A stretch of DNA of 64,000 bases from assembly GCF_944384765.1 (NCBI RefSeq), contig NZ_CALWUM010000001.1, forward strand, positions 1-64,000. Direction: 5' to 3'. Shown piece after piece: positions 37,343 through 44,812 of this stretch. The translations under genes were made by a program, and so were the position numbers. The first letter of the stretch is position 1. Each line of letters starts with the position of its first letter. The stretch comes from an uncultured Agathobaculum sp. (GTDB lineage: Bacteria > Bacillota > Clostridia > Oscillospirales > Butyricicoccaceae). The notes beneath the pieces were generated by a model. That model saw nothing but the letters and a program-made list of their open reading frames with translations, made no database searches and was not told where the DNA came from.

Positions 37343-37371
37343 ATTATAGCAGATATTCCCCAGCCGCGCAA
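37343..37371 (-). promoter_or_regulatory. Promoter for ftsEX
   Basis: Minus-strand TTGCGC (37371-37366), 17 bases, TATAAT (37348-37343). The predicted start point (near 37336) falls inside the first arm of the preceding terminator, so only read-through RNA would contain the complete hairpin. Confidence 0.65.
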
Positions 37372-37440
37372 GCCGACAATACTTGTCAGATGCGCCGGAG
37401 TCTGGTTTTTTTGATGAAGTTTTTGTGAACAAACAGCTGC

Positions 37441-38532
37441 TCAGCGCGCGTTTTCCTCGCGGCTTGCCAGATATTTACGCACCATCAGCGCCACTTTGAA
37501 CACGATTGCATGGTCAAACTCGCGCAGGTCGAGTCCGGTCAGTTTTTTGATCTTTTCCAGGCGGTAGACCAGCGTATTGCGGTGCACGAACAGTTTGCGC
37601 GAGGTTTCGGACACATTCAGGTTGTTCTCAAAGAACTTCTGGATGGTAAACAGCGTCTCCTGATCGAGCGAGTCGATCGAACCCTTGCGGAACACCTCGG
37701 ACAGGAACATTTCGCACAGCGTGATCGGCAGCTGATAGATCAGACGGCCGATGCCTAGGTTTTCAAAGCTGATGATGTTCTTTTCCGTGTCGAACACCGC
37801 GCCAACCTCGATTGCGGTCTGCGCTTCCTTAAAGGACTTGGCGATGTCCTTCATCTGCGAGGACACCGAGCCGATGCCGATCAGGCACTTGACCGAAAGC
37901 TCGCTCTGCAGCGCTTCCTCGATCGCCGTGGCGATCTTGACCAGGTCCTTGGTCTCGCTGCCCGCCTTGACCTCCTTGACCACAACGATGTCGGTCTCCG
38001 AGATGTGCAGCACAAAGTCCTTCTGCTTGTCCGGGAACATACCGGTCACCACGTCGATGGCCGCCACGTCCGCCGGCGCCTGCTGGCGCACAAGGAACAC
38101 CACGCGCGGCACATCGTTACCAAAGTGCAGCTCGCGGGACTTGATATAGATATCGCCCGGCAGGATATTGTCCAGAATGATATTTTTGACAAAGGTCGCC
38201 TTGTCGTGCTTTTCGTCATACAGCGTCTTGATATTGTTGACCGCCACCGCGACCAGCGAACAGATGCTGCGTGCAAGCTCATCCTCGCCCTGCACGAAAA
38301 CCGCATATTCCAGGCGCGTGGTGCGGTCGCCCGTCGTATGGTAAGTATATCCGCCGAAGCGCACAATCTCGCCCGCAAAGCCGAGTTCGGTGATTGCTTC
38401 CTCCCTCATTTCGCCGATGCGGGGCAGATCGGTGCACGCCACGACCGCGCCGCTCGCATCCACAATACCAATGGTACGGTCCACCGTGTCCTTCATCTGT
38501 AAAATGATCGACTGGAACAATCTCGAAGCCAT
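37441..38532 (-). CDS. CdaR/PucR-type transcriptional regulator
   Basis: A 363-residue regulator with a sensory N-terminal part (GIVDASGAVVACTDLPRIGE, a sugar-diacid/PAS-like module), a central GGDEF-like degenerate region and a C-terminal helix-turn-helix of the HTH_30 type. The DNA-binding motif is NLNVSETSRKLFVHRNTLVYRL, followed by KIKKLTGLDLREFDHAI, both typical for CdaR and PucR. The start is taken at ATG 38532 (MASRLFQSII), six bases after AGGTG; another ATG two codons upstream overlaps the site. Its ligand is unknown; neighbours (ftsEX, pseudouridine synthase) give no pathway. Confidence 0.85.
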   Translation of the reverse strand: MASRLFQSIILQMKDTVDRTIGIVDASGAVVACTDLPRIGEMREEAITELGFAGEIVRFGGYTYHTTGDRTTRLEYAVFVQGEDELARSICSLVAVAVNNIKTLYDEKHDKATFVKNIILDNILPGDIYIKSRELHFGNDVPRVVFLVRQQAPADVAAIDVVTGMFPDKQKDFVLHISETDIVVVKEVKAGSETKDLVKIATAIEEALQSELSVKCLIGIGSVSSQMKDIAKSFKEAQTAIEVGAVFDTEKNIISFENLGIGRLIYQLPITLCEMFLSEVFRKGSIDSLDQETLFTIQKFFENNLNVSETSRKLFVHRNTLVYRLEKIKKLTGLDLREFDHAIVFKVALMVRKYLASREENAR

Positions 38533-38709
38533 TTCCATCACCTTTCCCGTCTCTGTTACCTTTCTCCACGTATGCCCCATCACAGGGGCGGCCCGCCGGC
38601 CAACCATCATTCTTCACAAGAACGACGCCGATCTGTTATGCATTTTAAGACATTATATCACAGTCTACAACATTTTTGTACAAAAATTTTCAAAAATTTT
38701 TGGCGATTT

Positions 38710-39444
38710 TTAGCTGATGATATCGCCTGTCTGCTGCAGCAGCACCAACTCTTCCTCTGTCAGCGCGCGAAACGCGCCCGCGGGCAGCGCCGGATCGAGC
38801 CGCAGGCCGCCCAGCTGCACCCGCCGCAGGTGCACCACCGTGCCCCCCAGCGCGGCAATCATGCGCTTGACCTGATGATACTTGCCCTCGCGCAGCGTGA
38901 TGCGCACGCGGGCGCCCGCCTCCCGCTGGGAGAGGATCTCCAGATGCGCGGGCAGGCACACGGTTCCATCCCGCAGGGTGAGTCCCGCAGCGACCTGCCC
39001 GGCCGCGTCCGGCGCGAGTTCGCCTTCGACCTCGGCCTCGTATATTTTGCACACATGGCGCGCCGGGCTCATCAGCGCATGGCTGAGCGCGCCGTCGTCC
39101 GTGATAATCAGCAGCCCTTCGGTGTCCTTATCCAGCCGGCCGACCGCAAACAGGCCGCGCCGCAGGTTTTCCGGAAACAGGCCGAGTACGGTATCATGCC
39201 GCTCATCCCGGCTGGCGGTGATCACCCCTGTGGGCTTGTTGAGCATATAATACCGCTGCGCACAGTAGGTCTGCGCCTGGCCATCCAACAGGACCTGTGC
39301 CGTGTCCGGATCCACCTTGGCAGCGGGATCGGTCAGCACCGCCCCATCCACTGCTACGCGTCCGGACCGGATCATCGCCTGCACTTCTTTGCGGCTGCCG
39401 CAGTTCAGATGCGCCAGCAGCTTGTCCAATCGCATTCGCGGCAT
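38710..39444 (-). CDS. RsuA/RluB-family rRNA pseudouridine synthase
   Basis: A 244-residue enzyme that isomerises a uridine in ribosomal RNA. The N-terminal S4 RNA-binding domain begins RLDKLLAHLNCGSRKEVQAM. The catalytic aspartate is in VGRLDKDTEGLLIITDDG, and the later segment EGKYHQVKRMIAALG is family-typical. Sequence and size are closest to RsuA (16S position 516), but RluB/RluE-like members cannot be excluded. RBS is GGGGG before ATG 39444. A TTGTGC-17-TATGCT promoter is upstream. Confidence 0.92.
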   Translation of the reverse strand: MPRMRLDKLLAHLNCGSRKEVQAMIRSGRVAVDGAVLTDPAAKVDPDTAQVLLDGQAQTYCAQRYYMLNKPTGVITASRDERHDTVLGLFPENLRRGLFAVGRLDKDTEGLLIITDDGALSHALMSPARHVCKIYEAEVEGELAPDAAGQVAAGLTLRDGTVCLPAHLEILSQREAGARVRITLREGKYHQVKRMIAALGGTVVHLRRVQLGGLRLDPALPAGAFRALTEEELVLLQQTGDIIS

Positions 39445-39476
39445 TTTGTTTCCCCCGACAACTCATTGCTGGTAAT

Positions 39477-39505
39477 AGCATAACACTTTTTTGCATTTTG
39501 CACAA
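39477..39505 (-). promoter_or_regulatory. Promoter for the RsuA-family gene
   Basis: Minus-strand TTGTGC (39505-39500), 17 bases, TATGCT (39482-39477), about 33 bases before the start. Upstream of it lie five clustered TGCAC/GTGCA elements. Confidence 0.6.
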
Positions 39506-39627
39506 TAGGGAAAAGCAAAAAAAGTGCAATCCCCTGAATATCACCGATGAAAATGATAACTGTGCACACACTTTTTCGTGAAATTGCACAGAAACACACT
39601 TTGCACACCTGCCGCTGAAGCGCGGGC

Positions 39628-39660
39628 AAAAAAGCACCGCAGGCGGTGTGCCTGCGGTGC
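39628..39660 (-). terminator. trxA terminator
   Basis: An 11-bp stem (GCACCGCAGGC 39634-39644 with 39650-39660) is followed on the minus strand by six T residues (39633-39628). It sits eight bases past the trxA stop. Confidence 0.92.
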
Positions 39661-39668
39661 CGTTTGCC

Positions 39669-39974
39669 TTACAGCAGCGCCAGGATATTGTTCTTGGGCA
39701 TTGCGCCGACCGCCTTGTTGGCGATCTGGCCGTTCTTCATCACGACCAGCGTCGGGATGCTCATCACGCCGAACTGCTGGGCCAGCTCGCCCTGCTCGTC
39801 AACGTTGATCTTGCCGACCTTAATGTCCGTGCGCTCCTCTGCAATCTCGTCTACAATCGGCGAGACCATGCGGCACGGGCCGCACCAGGTCGCCCAGAAG
39901 TCGAGCAGCACGGGCTTGTCCGACTGCATGACCTCGGTCTGGAAGTTTTCCTTGGTGATGGTTAATACTGCCAT
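39669..39974 (-). CDS. trxA: Thioredoxin
   Basis: A 101-residue thioredoxin, a general disulfide reductant. The active site is FWATWCGPC (about residues 26-34), the cis-proline loop is SIPTLV, and the C-terminal strand is KNGQIANKAVGAM. Length is slightly shorter than typical (about 105). RBS AAGGAGCGG precedes the ATG. It is third in the DUF3783-ogg-trxA transcript and ends in a strong terminator. Confidence 0.96.
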   Translation of the reverse strand: MAVLTITKENFQTEVMQSDKPVLLDFWATWCGPCRMVSPIVDEIAEERTDIKVGKINVDEQGELAQQFGVMSIPTLVVMKNGQIANKAVGAMPKNNILALL

Positions 39975-39996
39975 GTTAATCCGCTCCTTATCCTTA

Positions 39997-40806
39997 TTAT
40001 TGTTTCACAAGTTCGTAATAAAATGCGTACTGCTGCATCACGCCCGCAAAGCCCTTGTACCGCCGCAGCGGAAAGCCCTTGGGATAGTGTTCGTCCAGCA
40101 TCTGGCGGATGTGCGTGTCGATCGGGAAGGCGTCGATGTGGTGCAGCGCAAACAGACAGATGCACTCAGCCACCTTGACGCCCACGCCGGTTAGCCGCAT
40201 GAGTGCAGCTTTGGCATGTGCATAGTCCATGCGCTGCACCGCGTCCAGATCGACTTCGCCCGACGCCACCTGCCGCGCCGCGGCGAGGATGTACTTCGCA
40301 CGGTAGCCCAGACGGATGGGCGCAAGGTCGTCCGCCGTGCAGGCGGCGAGCCGTGCCGCAGTTGGGAACGCATTGTATACCTGTTCACTCCTATTATAAC
40401 AGGTTTCTCCAAAAAGGGAACACAAATTTTCCACGCATTTTGTGATGCGCGCAATGTTGTTCTGCTGGGAGATGATAAAGCACACGATCACCTCCCACAG
40501 TTCCTGCCGCAGGATACGCAGGCCGCTGCCCGCTCTGACCGCGGCCTGTAAGTACTTGTCGCGCGCAGCAACCGCGCCTTTGTAGCGCCCATAATCCGCG
40601 TCCAGGTCGAAATACGGCCGCCAGACCGCCTCAAACTCGTCCGCCGGGCAGTCAAAAGTCACGATCTCGCCCGCCTGCGCAATCTCGATATAGCGGCCGC
40701 CCGCCACCAGCGCATAGCGCTTTTCGCCCAGCGGGCGAAAGCGGAAACACTGCCCTGAGCGCGCGATCTGGTCGATGTCGAAATCCGGGATGGTGCGTTC
40801 GGTCAT
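39997..40806 (-). CDS. OGG1-type 8-oxoguanine DNA glycosylase
   Basis: A 269-residue base-excision repair enzyme with the OGG N-terminal domain (SGQCFRFRPLGEKRYALVAGG) and a helix-hairpin-helix GPD domain. The catalytic Lys is in LTGVGVKVAECICLFAL and the Asp in DAFPIDTHIRQ, as in eukaryotic and clostridial OGG1 enzymes. The family removes 8-oxoguanine opposite C. The ATG overlaps the upstream DUF3783 gene by four bases, so the two are coupled. Alkylation-base activity is possible but less likely given the OGG_N domain. Confidence 0.88.
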   Translation of the reverse strand: MTERTIPDFDIDQIARSGQCFRFRPLGEKRYALVAGGRYIEIAQAGEIVTFDCPADEFEAVWRPYFDLDADYGRYKGAVAARDKYLQAAVRAGSGLRILRQELWEVIVCFIISQQNNIARITKCVENLCSLFGETCYNRSEQVYNAFPTAARLAACTADDLAPIRLGYRAKYILAAARQVASGEVDLDAVQRMDYAHAKAALMRLTGVGVKVAECICLFALHHIDAFPIDTHIRQMLDEHYPKGFPLRRYKGFAGVMQQYAFYYELVKQ

Positions 40807-41180
40807 CGGCTCATGGCCTCGTGCTCGCGCGCCAGCTCCTCATACAGCTGATGGAAGATCCAGCCGATGTTGGTCTCGGTCACGATCGCCTTGTACGGCA
40901 CGGAAACGCTGTGCTTTTTCATCTCGCGCAGCAGGATTTCGAGCCGCTTGTCCGTGAACCCGTCCAGCACGAGCATGGGCTGCTCGAGCGCGGGTGCCTC
41001 CGGATTTTCGCGCGCGTCAAAGCCTTTGCGGCCGAGCAGGCAGCCAATGGTCTGCCCCACCGCCTCGGGCGCGATATTTTTGATGCGGACACCCATCTGC
41101 ACCAGAATGGCCTTGAGCTTTGTGGTCTGTTCCCCGCCCTGCGGGTCATAATATAATACGGTTTCGCGGGATGTCGCCAT
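40803..41180 (-). CDS. DUF3783 domain protein
   Basis: A 125-residue protein with a DUF3783-like C-terminus (QPMLVLDGFTDKRLEILLREMKK, quoted in part), which is found mostly in Firmicutes. No biochemical role is known. The N-terminus YYDPQGGEQTTKLKAILVQMGV resembles a small alpha/beta fold. ATG 41180 follows AAAAAGGAGGGG; ten further in-frame upstream codons are not used. It is coupled to the OGG1-type glycosylase by an ATGA overlap, so a link to DNA or redox stress is possible but unproven. Confidence 0.75.
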   Translation of the reverse strand: MATSRETVLYYDPQGGEQTTKLKAILVQMGVRIKNIAPEAVGQTIGCLLGRKGFDARENPEAPALEQPMLVLDGFTDKRLEILLREMKKHSVSVPYKAIVTETNIGWIFHQLYEELAREHEAMSR

Positions 41181-41216
41181 CGGCGCTCCCCTCCTTTTTG
41201 CAGCAATCATTGTTTT

Positions 41217-41270
41217 GCAGCATCCAGCGGATGCTGCTGTGATTATAGCACACCCCGGCCCGGTTTACCA
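41217..41270 (-). promoter_or_regulatory. Promoter and leader hairpin of the DUF3783-ogg-trxA run
   Basis: Minus-strand TGGTAA (41270-41265), 17 bases, TATAAT (41247-41242). The transcript would start at or next to a perfect 9-bp hairpin, GCAGCATCC/GGATGCTGC (41217-41225 with 41229-41237). Two TGCTGCAAAA direct repeats follow before the ribosome binding site. Confidence 0.6.
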
Positions 41271-41280
41271 GCCCGCCCGC

Positions 41281-41309
41281 TTGACAGCCGGCGGGAGACC
41301 CGGTATAAT
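41281..41309 (+). promoter_or_regulatory. SigA-type promoter for the ZIP operon
   Basis: TTGACA (41281-41286), 17 bases, TATAAT (41304-41309): a perfect consensus promoter, 41 bases before the leader ORF at 41350 and divergent from the DUF3783 promoter. Confidence 0.92.
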
Positions 41310-41349
41310 CATGGTTAGCAATAACTAACTCATAGCAAAGGAGATCACC

Positions 41350-41406
41350 ATGACCCATACATTTCCCTTCCTTCCCTGCCTGCCCGCCCCGGGCTGTCGC
41401 ACATGA
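41350..41406 (+). CDS. 18-codon leader peptide overlapping the ZIP transporter start
   Basis: After the promoter an AAAGGAGATCACC site precedes ATG 41350. The ORF encodes MTHTFPFLPCLPAPGCRT and stops at TGA 41404-41406. That stop overlaps the ZIP gene start in an ATGA junction (41403-41406). The ZIP start has no good ribosome binding site of its own, so its translation probably depends on ribosomes ending this leader. The peptide contains one His, two Cys and five Pro. A role in metal-dependent stalling is an inference. Confidence 0.6.
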   Translation: MTHTFPFLPCLPAPGCRT

Positions 41407-42197
41407 GGCAGGCGCTCCTGTGGGCGGCCGCAGGCACCGGCTTTACTTTTCTGATGACCACACTCGGTGCGGCGATGGTTTTTCTGCTGCGCCGCCGGTC
41501 GAGCCCGCTGCTCCAGCGCATCTTTCTCGGCTTTGCCGCCGGGGTGATGATCGCAGCCTCGGTGTGGAGCCTGCTCATCCCGGCTATCGAGGAAGCCGAG
41601 GCCGCGGGCGGCATCGGCTGGGTACCCGCAGCAGGCGGCTTTGTGCTGGGCATTGCGCTCATGCTCGCGCTCGACGGCCTGCTGCCCCACCTGCATAACG
41701 GTGCGGCGCAGGCCGAGGGCCTGCCCTCCTCGTTCCGCCGCACAACGCTGCTCGTGCTCGCGGTCACACTGCACAACATCCCCGAGGGCATGGCCGTCGG
41801 CCTGACCTTTGCCCGTGCGGCCCAGCACAGCGGCGACACCGGGCTGCTCGCAGCCGCGGGCGCGCTCGCCCTCGGCATCGGCATCCAGAACTTCCCCGAA
41901 GGCGCGGCTGTCTCGCTTCCCCTGCGCGAGGAAGGCCTGTCCCACCGCCGCGCGTTTGCCTATGGCGCGCTCTCCGGTGTGGTCGAGCCCCTCTTCGGCG
42001 TGCTGGTCGTGCTCGCCGCGGCGCAGCTGACGCCCTTCATGCCCTGGCTGCTCTCGGCGGCCGCGGGCGCGATGCTGTATGTCGTGGTCGAAGAACTCAT
42101 CCCGGCGGCACACCTGGGCGAACACTCCAACACCGGCACGCTCGGCGTGATGGCGGGTTTTCTCGTGATGATGGTGCTGGATGTGGCGCTTGGCTGA
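41403..42197 (+). CDS. ZIP-family divalent metal transporter
   Basis: A 264-residue inner-membrane transporter of the ZIP (ZupT) family, which imports zinc, iron or manganese. About eight hydrophobic helices are visible. The metal-site motifs are HNIPEGMAVG in helix 4 (about residue 123) and QNFPEGAAVS in helix 5. A histidine in LLPHLHNG and the VVEELIPAAHLGEHS segment near the end fit the family. The start overlaps an 18-codon leader ORF. The metal is not predictable from sequence alone. Confidence 0.93.
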   Translation: MRQALLWAAAGTGFTFLMTTLGAAMVFLLRRRSSPLLQRIFLGFAAGVMIAASVWSLLIPAIEEAEAAGGIGWVPAAGGFVLGIALMLALDGLLPHLHNGAAQAEGLPSSFRRTTLLVLAVTLHNIPEGMAVGLTFARAAQHSGDTGLLAAAGALALGIGIQNFPEGAAVSLPLREEGLSHRRAFAYGALSGVVEPLFGVLVVLAAAQLTPFMPWLLSAAAGAMLYVVVEELIPAAHLGEHSNTGTLGVMAGFLVMMVLDVALG

Positions 42198-42262
42198 CGT
42201 TTTGCCCGGTTTTGCCCGGCTTTCCGATCAAATTCTGAGCAGTTTTACCCCGGCGCCGGCGC

Positions 42263-42291
42263 TGGACAAAATCCCCCTTTTCTGCTATAAT
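42263..42291 (+). promoter_or_regulatory. Promoter for the DUF2798 gene
   Basis: TGGACA (42263-42268), 17 bases, TATAAT (42286-42291). It yields a leader of about 118 bases that contains a terminator-like hairpin. Confidence 0.8.
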
Positions 42292-42332
42292 AATAGCAAA
42301 TCAAATACTTCCGGTAGAAATAAGTCGATTCA

Positions 42333-42370
42333 GGCGTAGTCTATGTGCATAGGCTGCGCCTTTTCTTTTC
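42333..42370 (+). terminator. Leader terminator or attenuator ahead of the DUF2798 gene
   Basis: A stem of about 13 bp (42333-42345 with 42348-42360, two G-T pairs) is followed by TTTTCTTTTC. It stands about 35 bases downstream of the expected start point and 55 bases before the ATG, so it can act as attenuator or end a short RNA of about 65 nt. Confidence 0.7.
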
Positions 42371-42415
42371 GCCTTTTTCCCGCCGGGAAGCGACAACAGG
42401 AGGAGATTTTGTATC

Positions 42416-42943
42416 ATGCCAAAGACCAAATTTCAGGAGTTCGTTTACGGGGTGCTGATGACCTTTTTCATGGTGCTGGCCATGGAGCTGTATAACACCG
42501 GCCTGCGCACGGGCGAGCTGACCAACGCGGCCCTGCCGCTTGCACTACACGAGATGACGTTTATGTTCCCGATCTGCTTTGTCATGGGGTTCTGCTTCAT
42601 CGACCGCCTTGCGCCCAAAATCGCGTTCCGCATGGTGACCCCGGGTGTGGATAACCCGTTGCTGGTCACGCTGGTGCGCGCTTCGGTCACGGTGGCGTTC
42701 ATGTGCCCGATCATGAGCTTCTGGGCCACGCTGATCTTCAAGCAGGCGGGCGTCCAGTTCATCGCGGTGTGGCTGCAAACCGTGGCTTGCAACTTCCCGA
42801 TGGCGTTTTTCTGGCAGATTTTTTACTGCGGCCCGCTGGTGCGCTGGCTGTTCCGCACGATCTTCCGCGTCGGCCGCGCACCGGCCGCACCAGCCGTGCA
42901 GACGCACAGCCAGCCGCGCGCACCCAAGCAAGAGCATATTTGA
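42416..42943 (+). CDS. DUF2798-type membrane protein
   Basis: A 175-residue protein with four hydrophobic segments (about residues 8-27, 45-63, 85-108 and 118-140), matching two tandem DUF2798-like units of two helices each. The start MPKTKFQEFVYGVLMTFFMVLAM is characteristic. No function is known for the family. The C-terminal 30 residues are a Pro/Ala/Gln-rich tail. RBS is AGGAGGAG, eight bases before ATG. A promoter and a leader terminator precede it; a bidirectional terminator follows. Confidence 0.8.
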   Translation: MPKTKFQEFVYGVLMTFFMVLAMELYNTGLRTGELTNAALPLALHEMTFMFPICFVMGFCFIDRLAPKIAFRMVTPGVDNPLLVTLVRASVTVAFMCPIMSFWATLIFKQAGVQFIAVWLQTVACNFPMAFFWQIFYCGPLVRWLFRTIFRVGRAPAAPAVQTHSQPRAPKQEHI

Positions 42944-42961
42944 ATTCCGCTCACGGATGAC

Positions 42962-42997
42962 AAAAGAGGGAAAACGCCCCAGCGTTTTCCCTCTTTT
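42962..42997. terminator. Bidirectional terminator
   Basis: A perfect 16-bp stem (42962-42977 with 42982-42997) with A-run and T-run flanks separates the DUF2798 gene from the convergent small gene at 43011. Confidence 0.9.
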
Positions 42998-43010
42998 ACG
43001 TCCGCCCTGT

Positions 43011-43235
43011 TCAAAACCGGTCGCAATAGCCCTCGCCGCCGTTTGCCAGCGATTTGTAGGCCTGCGCGCTGCGCGCATCCGGGTTGTCCGCGGACGCGAC
43101 CGCGTCGGTCAGGGTTTCCTGTGTTTCGCGCGGCAGGTCGAAAAACCGCTCCATCGCGCGGGTGTCGTGCCCGAGTCCGTTCAGAAAGTGAAACGGAACC
43201 TCGGCAGAAACCTGTTTTTTGTGGTGTTCTTTCAT
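43011..43235 (-). CDS. Small conserved-looking protein of unknown function
   Basis: A 74-residue ORF that starts MKEHHKKQVSAEVPFHFLNG and includes a DLPRETQETLTDAV helix and a final ANGGEGYCDRF. A clear AAGGAGTGG site lies eight bases before ATG 43235. Composition is balanced, unlike the upstream antisense extension of the frame, which is excluded. It is divergent from the RlmD-type gene and convergent with the DUF2798 gene. I do not recognise a named family. Confidence 0.65.
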   Translation of the reverse strand: MKEHHKKQVSAEVPFHFLNGLGHDTRAMERFFDLPRETQETLTDAVASADNPDARSAQAYKSLANGGEGYCDRF

Positions 43236-43253
43236 GGCAGCCACTCCTTCTGT

Positions 43254-43283
43254 TTGCAGTATGCGCCGCCTGCATGATATAAT
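43254..43283 (+). promoter_or_regulatory. Promoter for the RlmD-type gene
   Basis: TTGCAG (43254-43259), 18 bases, TATAAT (43278-43283), 31 bases before the ATG at 43314. Confidence 0.6.
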
Positions 43284-43313
43284 ACGGATACCAAACAAAA
43301 AGGAGCGCCCTGC

Positions 43314-44681
43314 ATGGAGCTTGTGAAAAATAAAATCTACCGCTGCCAGATCACCGACTACACGTCGGACGGCACGGGCTTTGCCAAAATTGAAGGCCGC
43401 GCGGTGTTTGTGCCGCGCACAGCGGCCGGTGACCAGTGCGATGTGCGCATCGTCAAGGTGACAAAAAATGTGGCCTTCGGCCGGATGGAAAAGCTGATCG
43501 TCCCGTCGGCCGCGCGCATCACCCCCGCCTGCCCGGCGGCGGATAAGTGCGGCGGCTGCTGCTACCAGCACATCACCTATGAGGAAGAACTGCGCGCCAA
43601 AGAGAAAAAGGTGCGCGACGCGCTCACCCGCATCGGCGGGCAGGACGGCGCCAAACTGTCAGGCATCACAGGCGCGCCCTCGACCGAGCACTACCGCAAC
43701 AAGGCGCAGTATCCGGTCGGGCGCGACCGGGACGGCAACATCGTCACGGGCTTTTACCGCCCGCGCAGCCACGACATTGTGCCGGTCGAGCGGTGCCTGA
43801 TCCAGTCCGAAACAGCCGACCGCATTGCGGCCGTGGTGCGGGACTGGATGCGCGACTATGACGTGCCTCCCTATGACTATGCGGCCAAGCGCGGCGCGGT
43901 GCGGCACATTTACGTCCGCATCGGCGAAAAAAGCGGTGAAAGCCAGCTGACCCTGATCGCAGCGACGCGCAAAATGCCCGGGCTGGATGAACTGGTGCGC
44001 CGTCTGCGCGTGGCTGAACCCTCGCTGACCGGCATCCTGCTGGGCCACAACCAGCGGGGCGACAATGTGATCCTGGGCGACAAAACCGACGTGCTCTGGG
44101 GCGAGCCCATGCTGGAGGACCGCCTGTGCGGGCACTCCTTCCTGCTCTCGCCCGAGGCTTTTTACCAGGTCAATCACGCCCAGGCCGAACGGCTGTATGC
44201 GTGCGCACTGGATTTTGCGGGTCTGACCGGGCAGGAGACGGTTATCGACCTGTACTGCGGCGCGGGGACGATCACACTGGCGCTGGCCGAGCGGGCCAAA
44301 CAGGTGATCGGCGTGGAGATCGTGCCCGAAGCGGTTGAAAACGCCCGGCAGAACGCCGCACGCAACAACATCGAAAACGCAGAATTCCTGTGCGCGGACG
44401 CGGGACAGGCCGCCCGCCAGCTGGCCATGCGGGGCACCCAGCCCGATGTACTGGTGGTTGACCCGCCGCGCAAGGGACTGGACGAAGCCGCGCGCGACGC
44501 GATCCTCAAAATGCTGCCGCCGCGCGTGGTGTATGTGTCGTGCGACCCGGCCACGCTCGCGCGCGACATGGCCGAGCTGTGCGGCGCGCGGTACCGGCTC
44601 GACCGGGCGCAGGCCTTTGATTTGTTCCCGCGAACCAGCCATGTGGAAACCGCCGCGCTGCTTGTTCGCAAAGACAGATAA
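43314..44681 (+). CDS. rlmD: 23S rRNA (uracil-5-)-methyltransferase, RumA/RlmD family
   Basis: A 455-residue SAM-dependent enzyme that makes 5-methyluridine in 23S rRNA (position 1939, and 747 in the dual RlmCD type). An N-terminal TRAM domain (TSDGTGFAKIEGRAVFVPRT) is followed by four cysteines for an iron-sulfur cluster (CPAADKCGGCCYQH plus one). Motifs include FYQVN, the SAM loop DLYCGAGTITLALAE and the catalytic DPPRKGLD and VSCDPATLARD region. Length is standard. RBS AAAAGGAGC. Whether it acts on one or two sites is not predictable. Confidence 0.93.
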   Translation: MELVKNKIYRCQITDYTSDGTGFAKIEGRAVFVPRTAAGDQCDVRIVKVTKNVAFGRMEKLIVPSAARITPACPAADKCGGCCYQHITYEEELRAKEKKVRDALTRIGGQDGAKLSGITGAPSTEHYRNKAQYPVGRDRDGNIVTGFYRPRSHDIVPVERCLIQSETADRIAAVVRDWMRDYDVPPYDYAAKRGAVRHIYVRIGEKSGESQLTLIAATRKMPGLDELVRRLRVAEPSLTGILLGHNQRGDNVILGDKTDVLWGEPMLEDRLCGHSFLLSPEAFYQVNHAQAERLYACALDFAGLTGQETVIDLYCGAGTITLALAERAKQVIGVEIVPEAVENARQNAARNNIENAEFLCADAGQAARQLAMRGTQPDVLVVDPPRKGLDEAARDAILKMLPPRVVYVSCDPATLARDMAELCGARYRLDRAQAFDLFPRTSHVETAALLVRKDR

Positions 44682-44812
44682 AGCGATCATCAAAAAATAC
44701 GAGGAGGTGGCGCCCGTTCTGGTTTGACCGGTTGTTTGTGCTCGCAAGGCCCAAACAATCGATTCACTGTTTTGCACACTGTACCCTGTACTGCCGAAAT
44801 GGAGGGATACCG

